Source of the DNA: Candidatus Omnitrophota bacterium
GTDB lineage: Bacteria; Ratteibacteria; UBA8468; B48-G9; JAFGKM01
DNA length: 6,171 nucleotides
NCBI GenBank assembly: GCA_023819545.1
Contig: JAMWCA010000079.1
Span: 1 to 6,171, forward strand
Direction of reading: 5' to 3'
A program made the translations under genes and the position numbers. The notes beneath the pieces are model-generated. The model searched no databases and was not told where the DNA came from. It saw only the letters and a program-made list of their open reading frames with translations. This document shows positions 1-6,171 of this stretch, in pieces (the stretch's first letter is position 1; every line of letters begins with the position of its first letter).

Positions 1-1148
1 GAGGACACAGAAGAACTTATATTGGTTCTCTCCCAGGGAGAATTATTCAATCAATAAGAAAAGCAGGAGTTAATAATCCTGTTTTTTTACTTGATGAAAT
101 AGATAAACTTGGTAAGGACTTCAGAGGAGACCCTGCAAGTGCATTACTTGAAGTTCTTGACCCTGAACAAAACAAAAATTTTTCAGACCATTATCTTGAA
201 GTAGAATTTGACCTATCAAAGGTTTTATTTATAACAACTGCAAATACTGAATTTACTATACCTGTTCCTCTTCTTGACAGAATGGAAGTTATATCACTTC
301 CTGGATATACAATCTGGGAAAAGAAAGAAATTGCAAAACATTTTTTGATTCCAAAGCAAATGAATGAGCATGGTTTAACAGAAAAAAATATAAAATTTTC
401 AGAAGAGGCAATTTTTAAAATTATTAAGAATTACACAAGGGAAGCAGGTGTTAGAAACCTTGAAAGAGAAATAGCAAATATATGTAGAAAAGTAACAAAG
501 AAAATTGTAGAAACAAAAAAAGAGGGTCCATATATTATTACTACAAAAAATTTGGAGAAGTATCTTGGACCTGAGAAATTTACATATCTTGAGATAGAAA
601 AAGAAAATAAAATTGGAGTTGCAACTGGATTGGCTTGGACAGAATATGGTGGTGAGATTATATTTACAGAGGTCTTAACTATGAAAGGTAAAGGCGATTT
701 GATTTTAACAGGGCAACTTGGAGATGTTATGAAAGAGTCAGCAAGAGCTGCTTTAAGTTATGTGAGGGCCCATTCTGAAGAATTTGGAATAAACCCTGAT
801 TTTTATAAAGAATTTGATATACATATTCATGTTCCTGAAGGCGCAATACCAAAGGATGGACCATCTGCAGGTATAACAATTGTTACTGCTCTTGTTTCTA
901 ATTTAACAGGTAAACCTGTTGATGCAAATGTAGCAATGACAGGAGAAATAACATTAAAAGGAAAAGTTTTGAAAATTGGTGGACTCAAAGCAAAAATTCT
1001 TGCAGCACAAAGAGCAGGGATTAAAAAAGTAATAATTCCAAAAGAAAACGATAAAGATCTGATAGAGATACCAAAAAAGATTAAAGAAAGTATTGAAATA
1101 ATAGAAGTTGAAGATATAAATGAAGTATTAAAAATTGCATTAATTTAA
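1..1148 (+). CDS. lon: ATP-dependent protease Lon (LonA type), C-terminal half, 5'-truncated by window edge
   Basis: Lon is a cytoplasmic homo-oligomeric AAA+ serine protease that unfolds and degrades damaged and regulatory proteins. The frame is open from base 3 (GHRRTYIGS) to TAA at 1146-1148, giving 381 visible residues. With LonA proteins near 780-800 residues, about half is missing: the N-domain and Walker A lie upstream. Visible in order, numbered from GHRR: Walker B FLLDEIDK (28-35), sensor-1 Asn in ITTAN (about 81), arginine finger in LLDRMEV (93), sensor-2 Arg in GVRNLERE (151), then the protease domain. The catalytic Ser288 sits in KDGPSAG (codon 864-866) and Lys331 is the second Lys of GGLKAK (codon 993-995), with the same 43-residue spacing as E. 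coli Ser679/Lys722. An in-frame ATG at 282 lies inside LLDRMEV, within the AAA+ domain, so it is not the gene start. All visible catalytic residues are intact. The promoter is outside the window; the next gene begins 13 bases downstream. Confidence 0.98.
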   Translation, partial: GHRRTYIGSLPGRIIQSIRKAGVNNPVFLLDEIDKLGKDFRGDPASALLEVLDPEQNKNFSDHYLEVEFDLSKVLFITTANTEFTIPVPLLDRMEVISLPGYTIWEKKEIAKHFLIPKQMNEHGLTEKNIKFSEEAIFKIIKNYTREAGVRNLEREIANICRKVTKKIVETKKEGPYIITTKNLEKYLGPEKFTYLEIEKENKIGVATGLAWTEYGGEIIFTEVLTMKGKGDLILTGQLGDVMKESARAALSYVRAHSEEFGINPDFYKEFDIHIHVPEGAIPKDGPSAGITIVTALVSNLTGKPVDANVAMTGEITLKGKVLKIGGLKAKILAAQRAGIKKVIIPKENDKDLIEIPKKIKESIEIIEVEDINEVLKIALI

Positions 1149-1150
1149 GG

Positions 1151-1156
1151 AAGGAG
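1151..1156 (+). promoter_or_regulatory. Strong ribosome binding site for the aminotransferase gene
   Basis: AAGGAG, 5 bases before ATG 1162, in the 13-base gap after lon. It fixes the aminotransferase start and implies separate initiation on a shared transcript. Confidence 0.8.
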
Positions 1157-1161
1157 ATAAA

Positions 1162-2298
1162 ATGAAAAAGAATAAACTTTTCACTCCTGGACCAACAAGT
1201 ATTCCTGAAGAAGTTTTACTTGAAATGGCAAAACCAATTATGCATCACAGAACAGATGAGTTTTTAAGTATAGCAAAAGAGGTATTTGAAGGTCTTAAAT
1301 ATCTATTTCAAACAAAAAATGATGTTTTGATTTTAGCATCTTCAGGAACAGGAGCAATGGAGGCAAGTATAACTAATTTATTTTCAAAAGGAGAAAAAAT
1401 AATAGTTATAAATGGAGGTAAATTTGGAGAAAGATTTGTTGAGATAGGGAAAGCATATGGACTTGATGTTGTTGATGTTAAAGTTGAATGGGGAAAAACA
1501 TTGAAAAAAGACGAACTTGAAAAAATAATTGAACAAAACAAAGATGCTAAAGGTATTTTTGCAAATCTATGTGAAACATCTACAGCAACTCATTTTGATG
1601 TAAAAGAATATGGAGAAGTTGTATCAAAGTATGATGATATGATTTTTGTTGTTGATGCTATAAGTTCTCTCGGTGCAATACCTTGTTATATGGATGATTG
1701 GAGGATAGATTGTTTATTAACTGGTTCTCAGAAAGCATTTATGCTTCCACCTGGACTTGCTTTTATTTCTTTAAGTGAAAAGGCATGGGAAAAGACGAAA
1801 AATTCAAATCTTCCTAAATATTATTTTGACTTAAAAAAATATAAAAAAGCAATTGAAAAATTTGATTTTCCTTTTACAATCCCTGTTTCTTTAATCGTTG
1901 GTTTAAAAAAAGCAATAGAAATAATAAGACAATATACACTTGAAAAAATATGGGAAGAGCATAAAAAAAGAGCAACTGCGACAAGACAAGCAATTATATC
2001 AATGGGTTTAAAATTACTTTCCTCTTCTCCTTCTGATGCAGTTACAGCGATTTTACTTCCTGAAAATATAAATGGAGACCAACTTATAAAATTTATTAGG
2101 AAAAATTATGGTATTTCTTTTGCCCCTGGACAGGATAAATTAAAAGGTAAAATTGTGAGAATTTCACATCTTGGATGGCAAGATGAATTTGATGTTTTGA
2201 CTGCATTAGATGCTTTTGGTGTTGGTCTTGAAAAATTTGGATATAAAGTTGATATAGGAAAGGGTATTGAAAAAGCAAAAGAAATACTCTTTTCATAA
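1162..2298 (+). CDS. Class V PLP-dependent aminotransferase (alanine-glyoxylate / serine-pyruvate aminotransferase family)
   Basis: A 378-residue cytoplasmic fold-type I PLP enzyme, the usual length for this family. Start ATG 1162 has a strong ribosome binding site, AAGGAG at 1151-1156. Seen in the sequence: the N-terminal family signature FTPGPTSIP (7-15) and MHHRTDEF (27-34); the PLP-phosphate loop SSGTGAMEAS (60-69); Asp165 in VVDAISSLGA, expected to contact the pyridine nitrogen; Schiff-base Lys191 in TGSQKAF; and Arg333 in VRISHLG, expected to bind the substrate carboxylate. From the family, it swaps an amino group between alanine, serine or another small amino acid and glyoxylate, pyruvate or a related oxo acid. 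Some relatives serve serine synthesis beside serA, but no serA is visible here. The exact substrate cannot be read from sequence. It probably shares a transcript with lon (13-base gap) and the CDF gene. Family assignment is secure; a cysteine desulfurase is less likely because the TPGP start and RISHLG end are of the AGXT type. Confidence 0.93.
   Translation: MKKNKLFTPGPTSIPEEVLLEMAKPIMHHRTDEFLSIAKEVFEGLKYLFQTKNDVLILASSGTGAMEASITNLFSKGEKIIVINGGKFGERFVEIGKAYGLDVVDVKVEWGKTLKKDELEKIIEQNKDAKGIFANLCETSTATHFDVKEYGEVVSKYDDMIFVVDAISSLGAIPCYMDDWRIDCLLTGSQKAFMLPPGLAFISLSEKAWEKTKNSNLPKYYFDLKKYKKAIEKFDFPFTIPVSLIVGLKKAIEIIRQYTLEKIWEEHKKRATATRQAIISMGLKLLSSSPSDAVTAILLPENINGDQLIKFIRKNYGISFAPGQDKLKGKIVRISHLGWQDEFDVLTALDAFGVGLEKFGYKVDIGKGIEKAKEILFS
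2256..2264 (+). promoter_or_regulatory. Possible ribosome binding site for an alternative TTG start of the CDF gene
   Basis: AGGAAAGGG lies inside the end of the aminotransferase gene. Its AGGA ends 7 bases before TTG 2267, a good spacing for initiation. Whether it is used is unknown: it may only be Gly-Lys-Gly coding sequence of the aminotransferase. It matters because the ATG at 2306 has no comparable site and may instead rely on translational coupling to the upstream stop. Confidence 0.3.
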
Positions 2299-2305
2299 TT
2301 TGAAA

Positions 2306-3229
2306 ATGAACATTAATCAACTCATCTTAAAAAAATTAATAAAAAATAAAAAAGAAGTTCCAAGGGAATTTTTTGGATATATTGAGGCATGGATTAGTAT
2401 TTTAGGGAATCTCTTTCTTTTTATGGTAAAGTTTTTGACTGGAATTCTGACAAAGAGTATATCAATAATTACAGAAGCATTTCATTCTCTTTCTGATATT
2501 TTGACTTCAATTTTAGTAATATATGGTTTCAAATTAAGTAAAAAACCACCTGATGAAAAACATCCTTTTGGTCATGGAAGAATTGAGCAAATAGGAACAT
2601 TGATAATAGCATTTTTACTTTTATTTGCATCTATTAACTTTATTAAAATTTCAATTGCAAGAATTAAAAATCCTATTGAAATTCAACCGAGTATTTTTAT
2701 AATTATTTTTATGTTTTTTTCTGGATTTTTTAAGGAATGGATGACAAAATTTTCATTTTTCCTTGGAAAAAAAATCAATTCAGATCTTTTAATTGCTGAC
2801 GCATGGCATCACAGATTGGACAGCATTGCTTCTTTTATTGTAGGGATTGGTCTTATTTTGATTAGATTTGGTATTCATAAAGTTGATGGAATAATTGGAA
2901 TATTAGTTGTCTTGCTTTTATTGTGGATTTCTTTTGATTTAATTAGAAAAACAACAAGTTTTTTAATTGGAGAAGCTCCTGATGAAAAAACAATTGAACA
3001 AATAAAAAAAATCATTTCTTTAAATCCAGACATTTTAAATTCCCATGATATAAGAGTTCATGATTATGGAAATAAAAAAGTAATATCATTGCATATAGAG
3101 GTAAAAAAAAATATGTCTTTGAAACAAGCACACGATATTGCACTTAAAATCCAGGATAAAATAAAAAATCAAATTATAAATTCTGAAGTTTCTGTTCATA
3201 TAGACCCAATAGGAGAAAGAGATGACTGA
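2306..3229 (+). CDS. Cation diffusion facilitator (CDF) family divalent metal exporter, probably zinc
   Basis: An inner-membrane, proton-coupled exporter of divalent cations, about 307 residues from ATG 2306, typical for CDF proteins (YiiP is about 300). After a basic N-terminus come hydrophobic segments at about 28-46, 53-74, 96-115, 128-142, 174-189 and 195-212, matching six helices, then a cytoplasmic domain from about 225. The transport site shows as HSLSD in helix 2 (His60, Asp64) and HHRLD in helix 5 (His168, Asp172). This HD-HD arrangement is linked in the family to zinc, so Zn2+ is inferred. HPFGHGRIE (86-94) is the conserved loop after helix 2. The C-terminal domain has spaced His/Asp residues (His252, His263, His298, Asp300) like the family's metal-binding regulatory domain. 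Start is uncertain: ATG 2306 lies 7 bases past the preceding stop but lacks a clear ribosome binding site, while TTG 2267 has one and would add 13 residues, overlapping the upstream gene by 32 bases. Confidence 0.93.
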   Translation: MNINQLILKKLIKNKKEVPREFFGYIEAWISILGNLFLFMVKFLTGILTKSISIITEAFHSLSDILTSILVIYGFKLSKKPPDEKHPFGHGRIEQIGTLIIAFLLLFASINFIKISIARIKNPIEIQPSIFIIIFMFFSGFFKEWMTKFSFFLGKKINSDLLIADAWHHRLDSIASFIVGIGLILIRFGIHKVDGIIGILVVLLLLWISFDLIRKTTSFLIGEAPDEKTIEQIKKIISLNPDILNSHDIRVHDYGNKKVISLHIEVKKNMSLKQAHDIALKIQDKIKNQIINSEVSVHIDPIGERDD

Positions 3230-3233
3230 AAAA

Positions 3234-3237
3234 AAGG
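3234..3237 (+). promoter_or_regulatory. Weak ribosome binding site for the ADPRH-family gene
   Basis: AAGG within an A-rich stretch, 7 bases before ATG 3245. It is the only purine-rich site at a suitable distance and supports that start. It is much weaker than the AAGGAG before the aminotransferase gene. Confidence 0.45.
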
Positions 3238-3244
3238 TAAAATT

Positions 3245-4771
3245 ATGGAAAAAATAAGGTTAGATAAGGAAGAATATATTGATAAAGTGAAAGGATGCTG
3301 GATAGGTAAAAATATTGGCGGAACTTTTGGAGCACCGTTTGAAGGCGAAAAATTTACTCATTCATTGAAATATTATGATAAAGAGGCAACGAAAAGATGG
3401 TTAAAAAATGTTAAAAATTGGTGGGAGAAATCTGGTTTTAAATTTGATATAGAAGTAGAGAATTTTGACTTTAATCAACCTCTTCCGAATGATGACCTTG
3501 ACTTCCAACTTGTATGGCTTAAGATGCTTGAAGATAAAGGTGTAAATCCAACATTAAATGACTTTGCTGAATTCTGGCAAAAATATCTTTACAAACATTG
3601 GTATTCTGAGTATAGCTGGTGTCTTTATAATTTAAAAAGAGGTTTAAAACCACCAATTTCGGGTCATTTTCAGAACTATTTCATAGATGAAATGGGTTCT
3701 CCTATTAGAAGTGAAATATGGGCATGTGTTGCGCCTGCTGACCCTCAACTTGCTGCATATTTTGCCTGGCTGGACTCATGTCTTGACCATTCAGGTGGAG
3801 AAGGGACTTATGGTGAAATGTTTTGGGCTGCTGTTGAAAGCGCAGCTTTTGTTATAAATGATCCTTTTATTTTGATAAATATTGGATTATCAATGATTCC
3901 TACAAGTTCAAATATTGCAAGAGTCATAAGAGAAGCGGTTAGATGTTATAAAGAGAATCTTGAATGGGGACAAGCACGAGAAAGGATAGTAACAATTTTT
4001 GGACATCATAACGCTTGTAATGCAATTCCTAATACTGGATTTATTATTATTGGATGGCTTTATGGAGAAGATTTTGGAGACAAATTATGTAAAGCAGTAA
4101 ATTGTGGTTATGATACTGATTGTACAGGAGCAACTCTTGGTTCTCTTTTAGGTATTTTAAATGGTTTTTCAAAAATTCCTGACCAATGGAAAAAGGTAGT
4201 TGGTGAATTAATAACACCTGTTCCATTGACTGTTACAGATGGATTACCACTAACAATACCAGAATTAACTGAAAGAACAATGAAAGTTGCAGAAAAAATG
4301 ATAGAAAAAAATTCTAAAACTGTTGAGTTTGCTGAAAATTCTTATATTCCAAAAAATCTCTTGTCTCTACTATTTGAAAACCAAAAAATAAGGAATTTGC
4401 TAAATTTTGATGTCAATTCATCTGTTGAAAATATTGGTGATTTACAAGTCGTTTTTCATTATTGTGGAGAACCTATAATTTATTCTCGAATTGAAAGAAA
4501 TTTTGAAATATCTTTTATGAAAAACTGGGAAGTTGTAAGTTTAGAAAATACAGAAATAAAAATTTATCCACCATCTGAATGGAAAGTTTTGGAACAAAGA
4601 TTTGAGAAAGGGAAATTTAAGTTTAAAGTTCTTGCTAAAAAAGTTAACAATTCAAACAAGTTAGAGATAGAATTAAAGATAAAAAATAAAATTGAAAGAT
4701 TGAGTTTTACAATTCTTAACGGAGATAATATTAAAATATTCCCTGCTTCTACAACTGCTCCCCAAGAATAA
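3245..4771 (+). CDS. ADP-ribosylglycohydrolase (ADPRH/DraG) family protein with extra C-terminal region
   Basis: A 508-residue soluble protein; no signal peptide is seen. ATG 3245 follows a weak AAGG (3234-3237) 15 bases after the CDF stop. The ADPRH fold is an all-helical, usually di-Mg2+ hydrolase that cleaves ADP-ribose from proteins or acts on related N-glycosides. Visible motifs in family order: KGCWIGKNIGGTFGAPFEG (16-34), the equivalent of G-x-x-x-G-D-A-L-G; PNDDLDFQL (81-89), matching the T-D-D metal motif with Asn for Thr; DHSGGEG (181-187), at the usual TH region; and GYDTDCTGATLGSLLG (288-303), the second metal motif with Asp290, Asp292 and Thr294. These support a retained metal site, but the Asp of GDALG is absent. 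Classical ADPRH/DraG proteins are about 300-360 residues. Here residues from about 340 have no recognised domain, and 400-495 read as alternating strands, perhaps a beta-sandwich. Substrate unknown: a plain protein-ADP-ribose hydrolase should not be assumed. It ends 25 bases from the convergent MttB-like gene. Confidence 0.85.
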   Translation: MEKIRLDKEEYIDKVKGCWIGKNIGGTFGAPFEGEKFTHSLKYYDKEATKRWLKNVKNWWEKSGFKFDIEVENFDFNQPLPNDDLDFQLVWLKMLEDKGVNPTLNDFAEFWQKYLYKHWYSEYSWCLYNLKRGLKPPISGHFQNYFIDEMGSPIRSEIWACVAPADPQLAAYFAWLDSCLDHSGGEGTYGEMFWAAVESAAFVINDPFILINIGLSMIPTSSNIARVIREAVRCYKENLEWGQARERIVTIFGHHNACNAIPNTGFIIIGWLYGEDFGDKLCKAVNCGYDTDCTGATLGSLLGILNGFSKIPDQWKKVVGELITPVPLTVTDGLPLTIPELTERTMKVAEKMIEKNSKTVEFAENSYIPKNLLSLLFENQKIRNLLNFDVNSSVENIGDLQVVFHYCGEPIIYSRIERNFEISFMKNWEVVSLENTEIKIYPPSEWKVLEQRFEKGKFKFKVLAKKVNNSNKLEIELKIKNKIERLSFTILNGDNIKIFPASTTAPQE

Positions 4772-4796
4772 AATAAAGTTAAAAATTAGGAGTATC
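4772..4796. other. 25-base gap between convergent genes, no evident terminator
   Basis: This AT-rich gap separates the stop codon of the ADPRH-family gene (+) from that of the MttB-like gene (-). I find no GC-rich hairpin followed by a T run on either strand. Transcription from the two sides probably ends inside the opposing gene, or by a factor-dependent mechanism. That is inference from a missing signal. Confidence 0.5.
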
Positions 4797-6171
4797 TTAT
4801 TTGTTTTGAAGTTCATTTTTTGCATAATTATAAATCTTTTCTATTTCTATTCTTTTTTCTCGTTCAAGTTCATAACAATACTCTTTAATTTTACTTTTAA
4901 ATAATTCATATGCTTTTTCTCTTACACTTTTTTTATTAACTTTCCAACTACCTAATGGTTCATGTTCAAATAAATCAGGAATCCAATATGTGTCTCTATA
5001 GTTTTTCACTGTTAAATAACTATTAAGAAAATGACCCTCTTTAACTCCTTCATTTATTATTTTTAAAATAGAATCGTCAATTTTAAATTCAATCCCCTTT
5101 TTAACTCTTTTTATAAAATTAAAAATTTCTCTATCAATCATCAATTTCTCATGGCTCCAAATTTCATCAATACATAAAGAACCTGCACCAGAGAAAGTTT
5201 GTGCTCTTAATAACATCATTATCATTGCAAATGCTGCCTGTTCTGCGCCACATTGAATATCTGGTAATTTAGCCATTGTATGAAATGCTTTGCTAAACCT
5301 CACATCCCTACCATAAAACTTATTTATCTCCCATGTAAAAATTTCTATAAGAATATGTTCTGCTGAACCATAAACAAAACAACCATATTTCATATCAAAC
5401 GGATAAACAGAAATAGTAAAATTAACATCTATTTTCTCTTCAGAAAGTATTTTGAAAATTAAAGATGCTCCAATTACTTCTGCAGCTGCTTGTGAAAATG
5501 CCATTGGAATAAAAATAGGTGCAGTTGCACCACAAGTTGGCATTGTTCCAATCCAAATTTCTTTTATTCCTTTTTGAATAAAATGTAATCCAATTTCAAC
5601 TTCCTCACCAATCATTTTAAGGGGGCTAATTATATGGATTCCAACAGTATTCATCTTCTTACCAGTAATAACTTCATACATTTTTGCAATGTATTCTCCT
5701 TCCCATATAGAGAAAAACGATGGAATGGAAGGATTTCTTGAATATAAACAGGATATTTTATACTGCGCCAATGATTGAAGTTTAGGAGGTAATTCTTGAG
5801 GCCGTCCAGGAGCACAACCTATTATTCCCTCTGGATAAAGTGTATCAATTAATTTAGTTCCTTCAATTAAATTTTCCTCACTTATTGGTTTAATTTCATC
5901 TGTTTCCGGAACAAGAAAATACTGAGTATGACCGATAGTGCGAAGTATTAATTCATTTTGTTTTTTTACTAATATTTTTTTATTTTTATATTTTTCAATA
6001 AAATCATCAACAACAGAAGGATTTAACTTTACTCTGTTTTTTTCTATTTTTACTCCTTTTCTGCCAGATAATTTAGGTATAATGTTCTCTGGAACTTCAA
6101 TACCAATATCATTAAGTATTTTTAAAACATTATTATGAATTTTAACAAGTTGTCTCTTTCCAATATTATAA
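4797..6171 (-). CDS. MttB-superfamily (trimethylamine methyltransferase-like) protein, non-pyrrolysine, N-terminus cut by window edge
   Basis: Reading the - strand from 6170 to TAA at 4799-4797 gives 457 uninterrupted residues. The beginning (RQLVKIHNNVLKILNDIGIEVP) is the usual MttB-family N-terminus, so probably only one to two dozen residues lie beyond the edge; family members are about 470-500. A TTG at 5771 could look like a start, but 133 matching family residues precede it. Signatures: GTMPTCGATAP and the following SQAAAEVIGAS (about 208-236); DIQCGAEQA (304-312), matching the usual DAQAGYE; FSGAGSLCIDEIWSHEKLMI (326-345); and EGHFLNSYLTVKNYRDTYWI (378-397). Family enzymes form a TIM barrel that moves a methyl group from a quaternary or tertiary amine to a corrinoid protein. 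True MttB uses an in-frame TAG (pyrrolysine); none occurs here, so it resembles the glycine-betaine-type MtgB group. Substrate is unknown. No corrinoid protein or activase is visible; partners could lie upstream of the gene, outside the window. Confidence 0.9.
   Translation of the reverse strand, partial: YNIGKRQLVKIHNNVLKILNDIGIEVPENIIPKLSGRKGVKIEKNRVKLNPSVVDDFIEKYKNKKILVKKQNELILRTIGHTQYFLVPETDEIKPISEENLIEGTKLIDTLYPEGIIGCAPGRPQELPPKLQSLAQYKISCLYSRNPSIPSFFSIWEGEYIAKMYEVITGKKMNTVGIHIISPLKMIGEEVEIGLHFIQKGIKEIWIGTMPTCGATAPIFIPMAFSQAAAEVIGASLIFKILSEEKIDVNFTISVYPFDMKYGCFVYGSAEHILIEIFTWEINKFYGRDVRFSKAFHTMAKLPDIQCGAEQAAFAMIMMLLRAQTFSGAGSLCIDEIWSHEKLMIDREIFNFIKRVKKGIEFKIDDSILKIINEGVKEGHFLNSYLTVKNYRDTYWIPDLFEHEPLGSWKVNKKSVREKAYELFKSKIKEYCYELEREKRIEIEKIYNYAKNELQNK

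Noticed and set aside
282..1148. ATG 282 as the start of a separate 288-residue protein
   Set aside because: The frame is open to base 3 and the upstream 93 codons encode the Lon Walker B and sensor-1 region. This ATG is the Met of LLDRMEV inside the AAA+ domain.
1308..1541. - strand open frame of 77 codons
   Set aside because: It lies wholly opposite the aminotransferase gene, is Ser/Phe-rich low-complexity sequence, and resembles no family I recognise; an antisense shadow.
2096..2320. - strand open frame of 74 codons
   Set aside because: It is antisense to the aminotransferase 3' end, with biased composition (Gln, His, Phe, Leu) and no family resemblance.
2700..2770. T-rich runs as a possible terminator or regulatory tract
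   Set aside because: They encode Phe/Ile-rich membrane helix sequence of the CDF protein, and no GC-rich stem precedes them.
3222..3257. 11-codon ORF (ATG overlapping the CDF stop) as a leader peptide for the ADPRH-family gene
   Set aside because: No ribosome binding site or attenuator-like hairpin accompanies it, and it runs into the next gene. Chance is the simpler explanation in A-rich sequence.
5938..6138. + strand open frame of 66 codons, Phe/Ser-rich and hydrophobic
   Set aside because: It is antisense to the MttB-like N-terminal region. The apparent hydrophobicity comes from Lys/Asn-rich codons read in reverse.
1..6171. CRISPR arrays, tRNA/rRNA genes, insertion sequences, long direct or inverted repeats
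   Set aside because: None seen on either strand. Coding sequence covers all but about 60 bases, leaving no room for such elements outside genes.

Overview
The window is AT-rich (roughly one third G+C by eye) and almost entirely coding. It fits an AT-rich bacterium. The first gene is a bacterial LonA-type protease, Arg is mostly AGA, and no gap between genes exceeds 25 bases. The mix of genes (class V aminotransferase, cation diffusion facilitator, ADP-ribosylglycohydrolase-family protein, MttB-family methyltransferase) recalls anaerobic or candidate-phylum bacteria. That placement is inference, and the window alone cannot fix a taxon. There is no RNA gene, mobile element, CRISPR array or long repeat that I can see.

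Layout: four genes run on the + strand in a tight array. They are the C-terminal half of lon (1-1148, 5' end outside), a PLP-dependent class V aminotransferase (1162-2298), a CDF-type cation exporter (about 2306-3229) and an ADP-ribosylglycohydrolase (ADPRH)-family protein (3245-4771). Gaps are 13, about 7 and 15 bases, so co-transcription is plausible. One gene runs on the - strand, converging on the array with a 25-base gap. It is an MttB (trimethylamine methyltransferase)-superfamily protein whose frame stays open from its stop at 4797 to the right edge, so only its first few residues are missing.

How they work together: nothing ties the + strand genes into one pathway. Lon is protein quality control, the aminotransferase belongs to glycine/serine/alanine/glyoxylate metabolism, the CDF protein exports a divalent metal (probably Zn2+), and the last gene is a divergent metal-dependent N-glycosidase-fold protein. 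The MttB homologue suggests corrinoid-dependent use of a methylated amine or betaine. No corrinoid protein, activase or second methyltransferase is visible.

The most unusual items are the ADPRH-family protein, with altered motifs and an unassigned C-terminal region, and the non-pyrrolysine MttB homologue. I do not see convincing evidence for a wholly new system.
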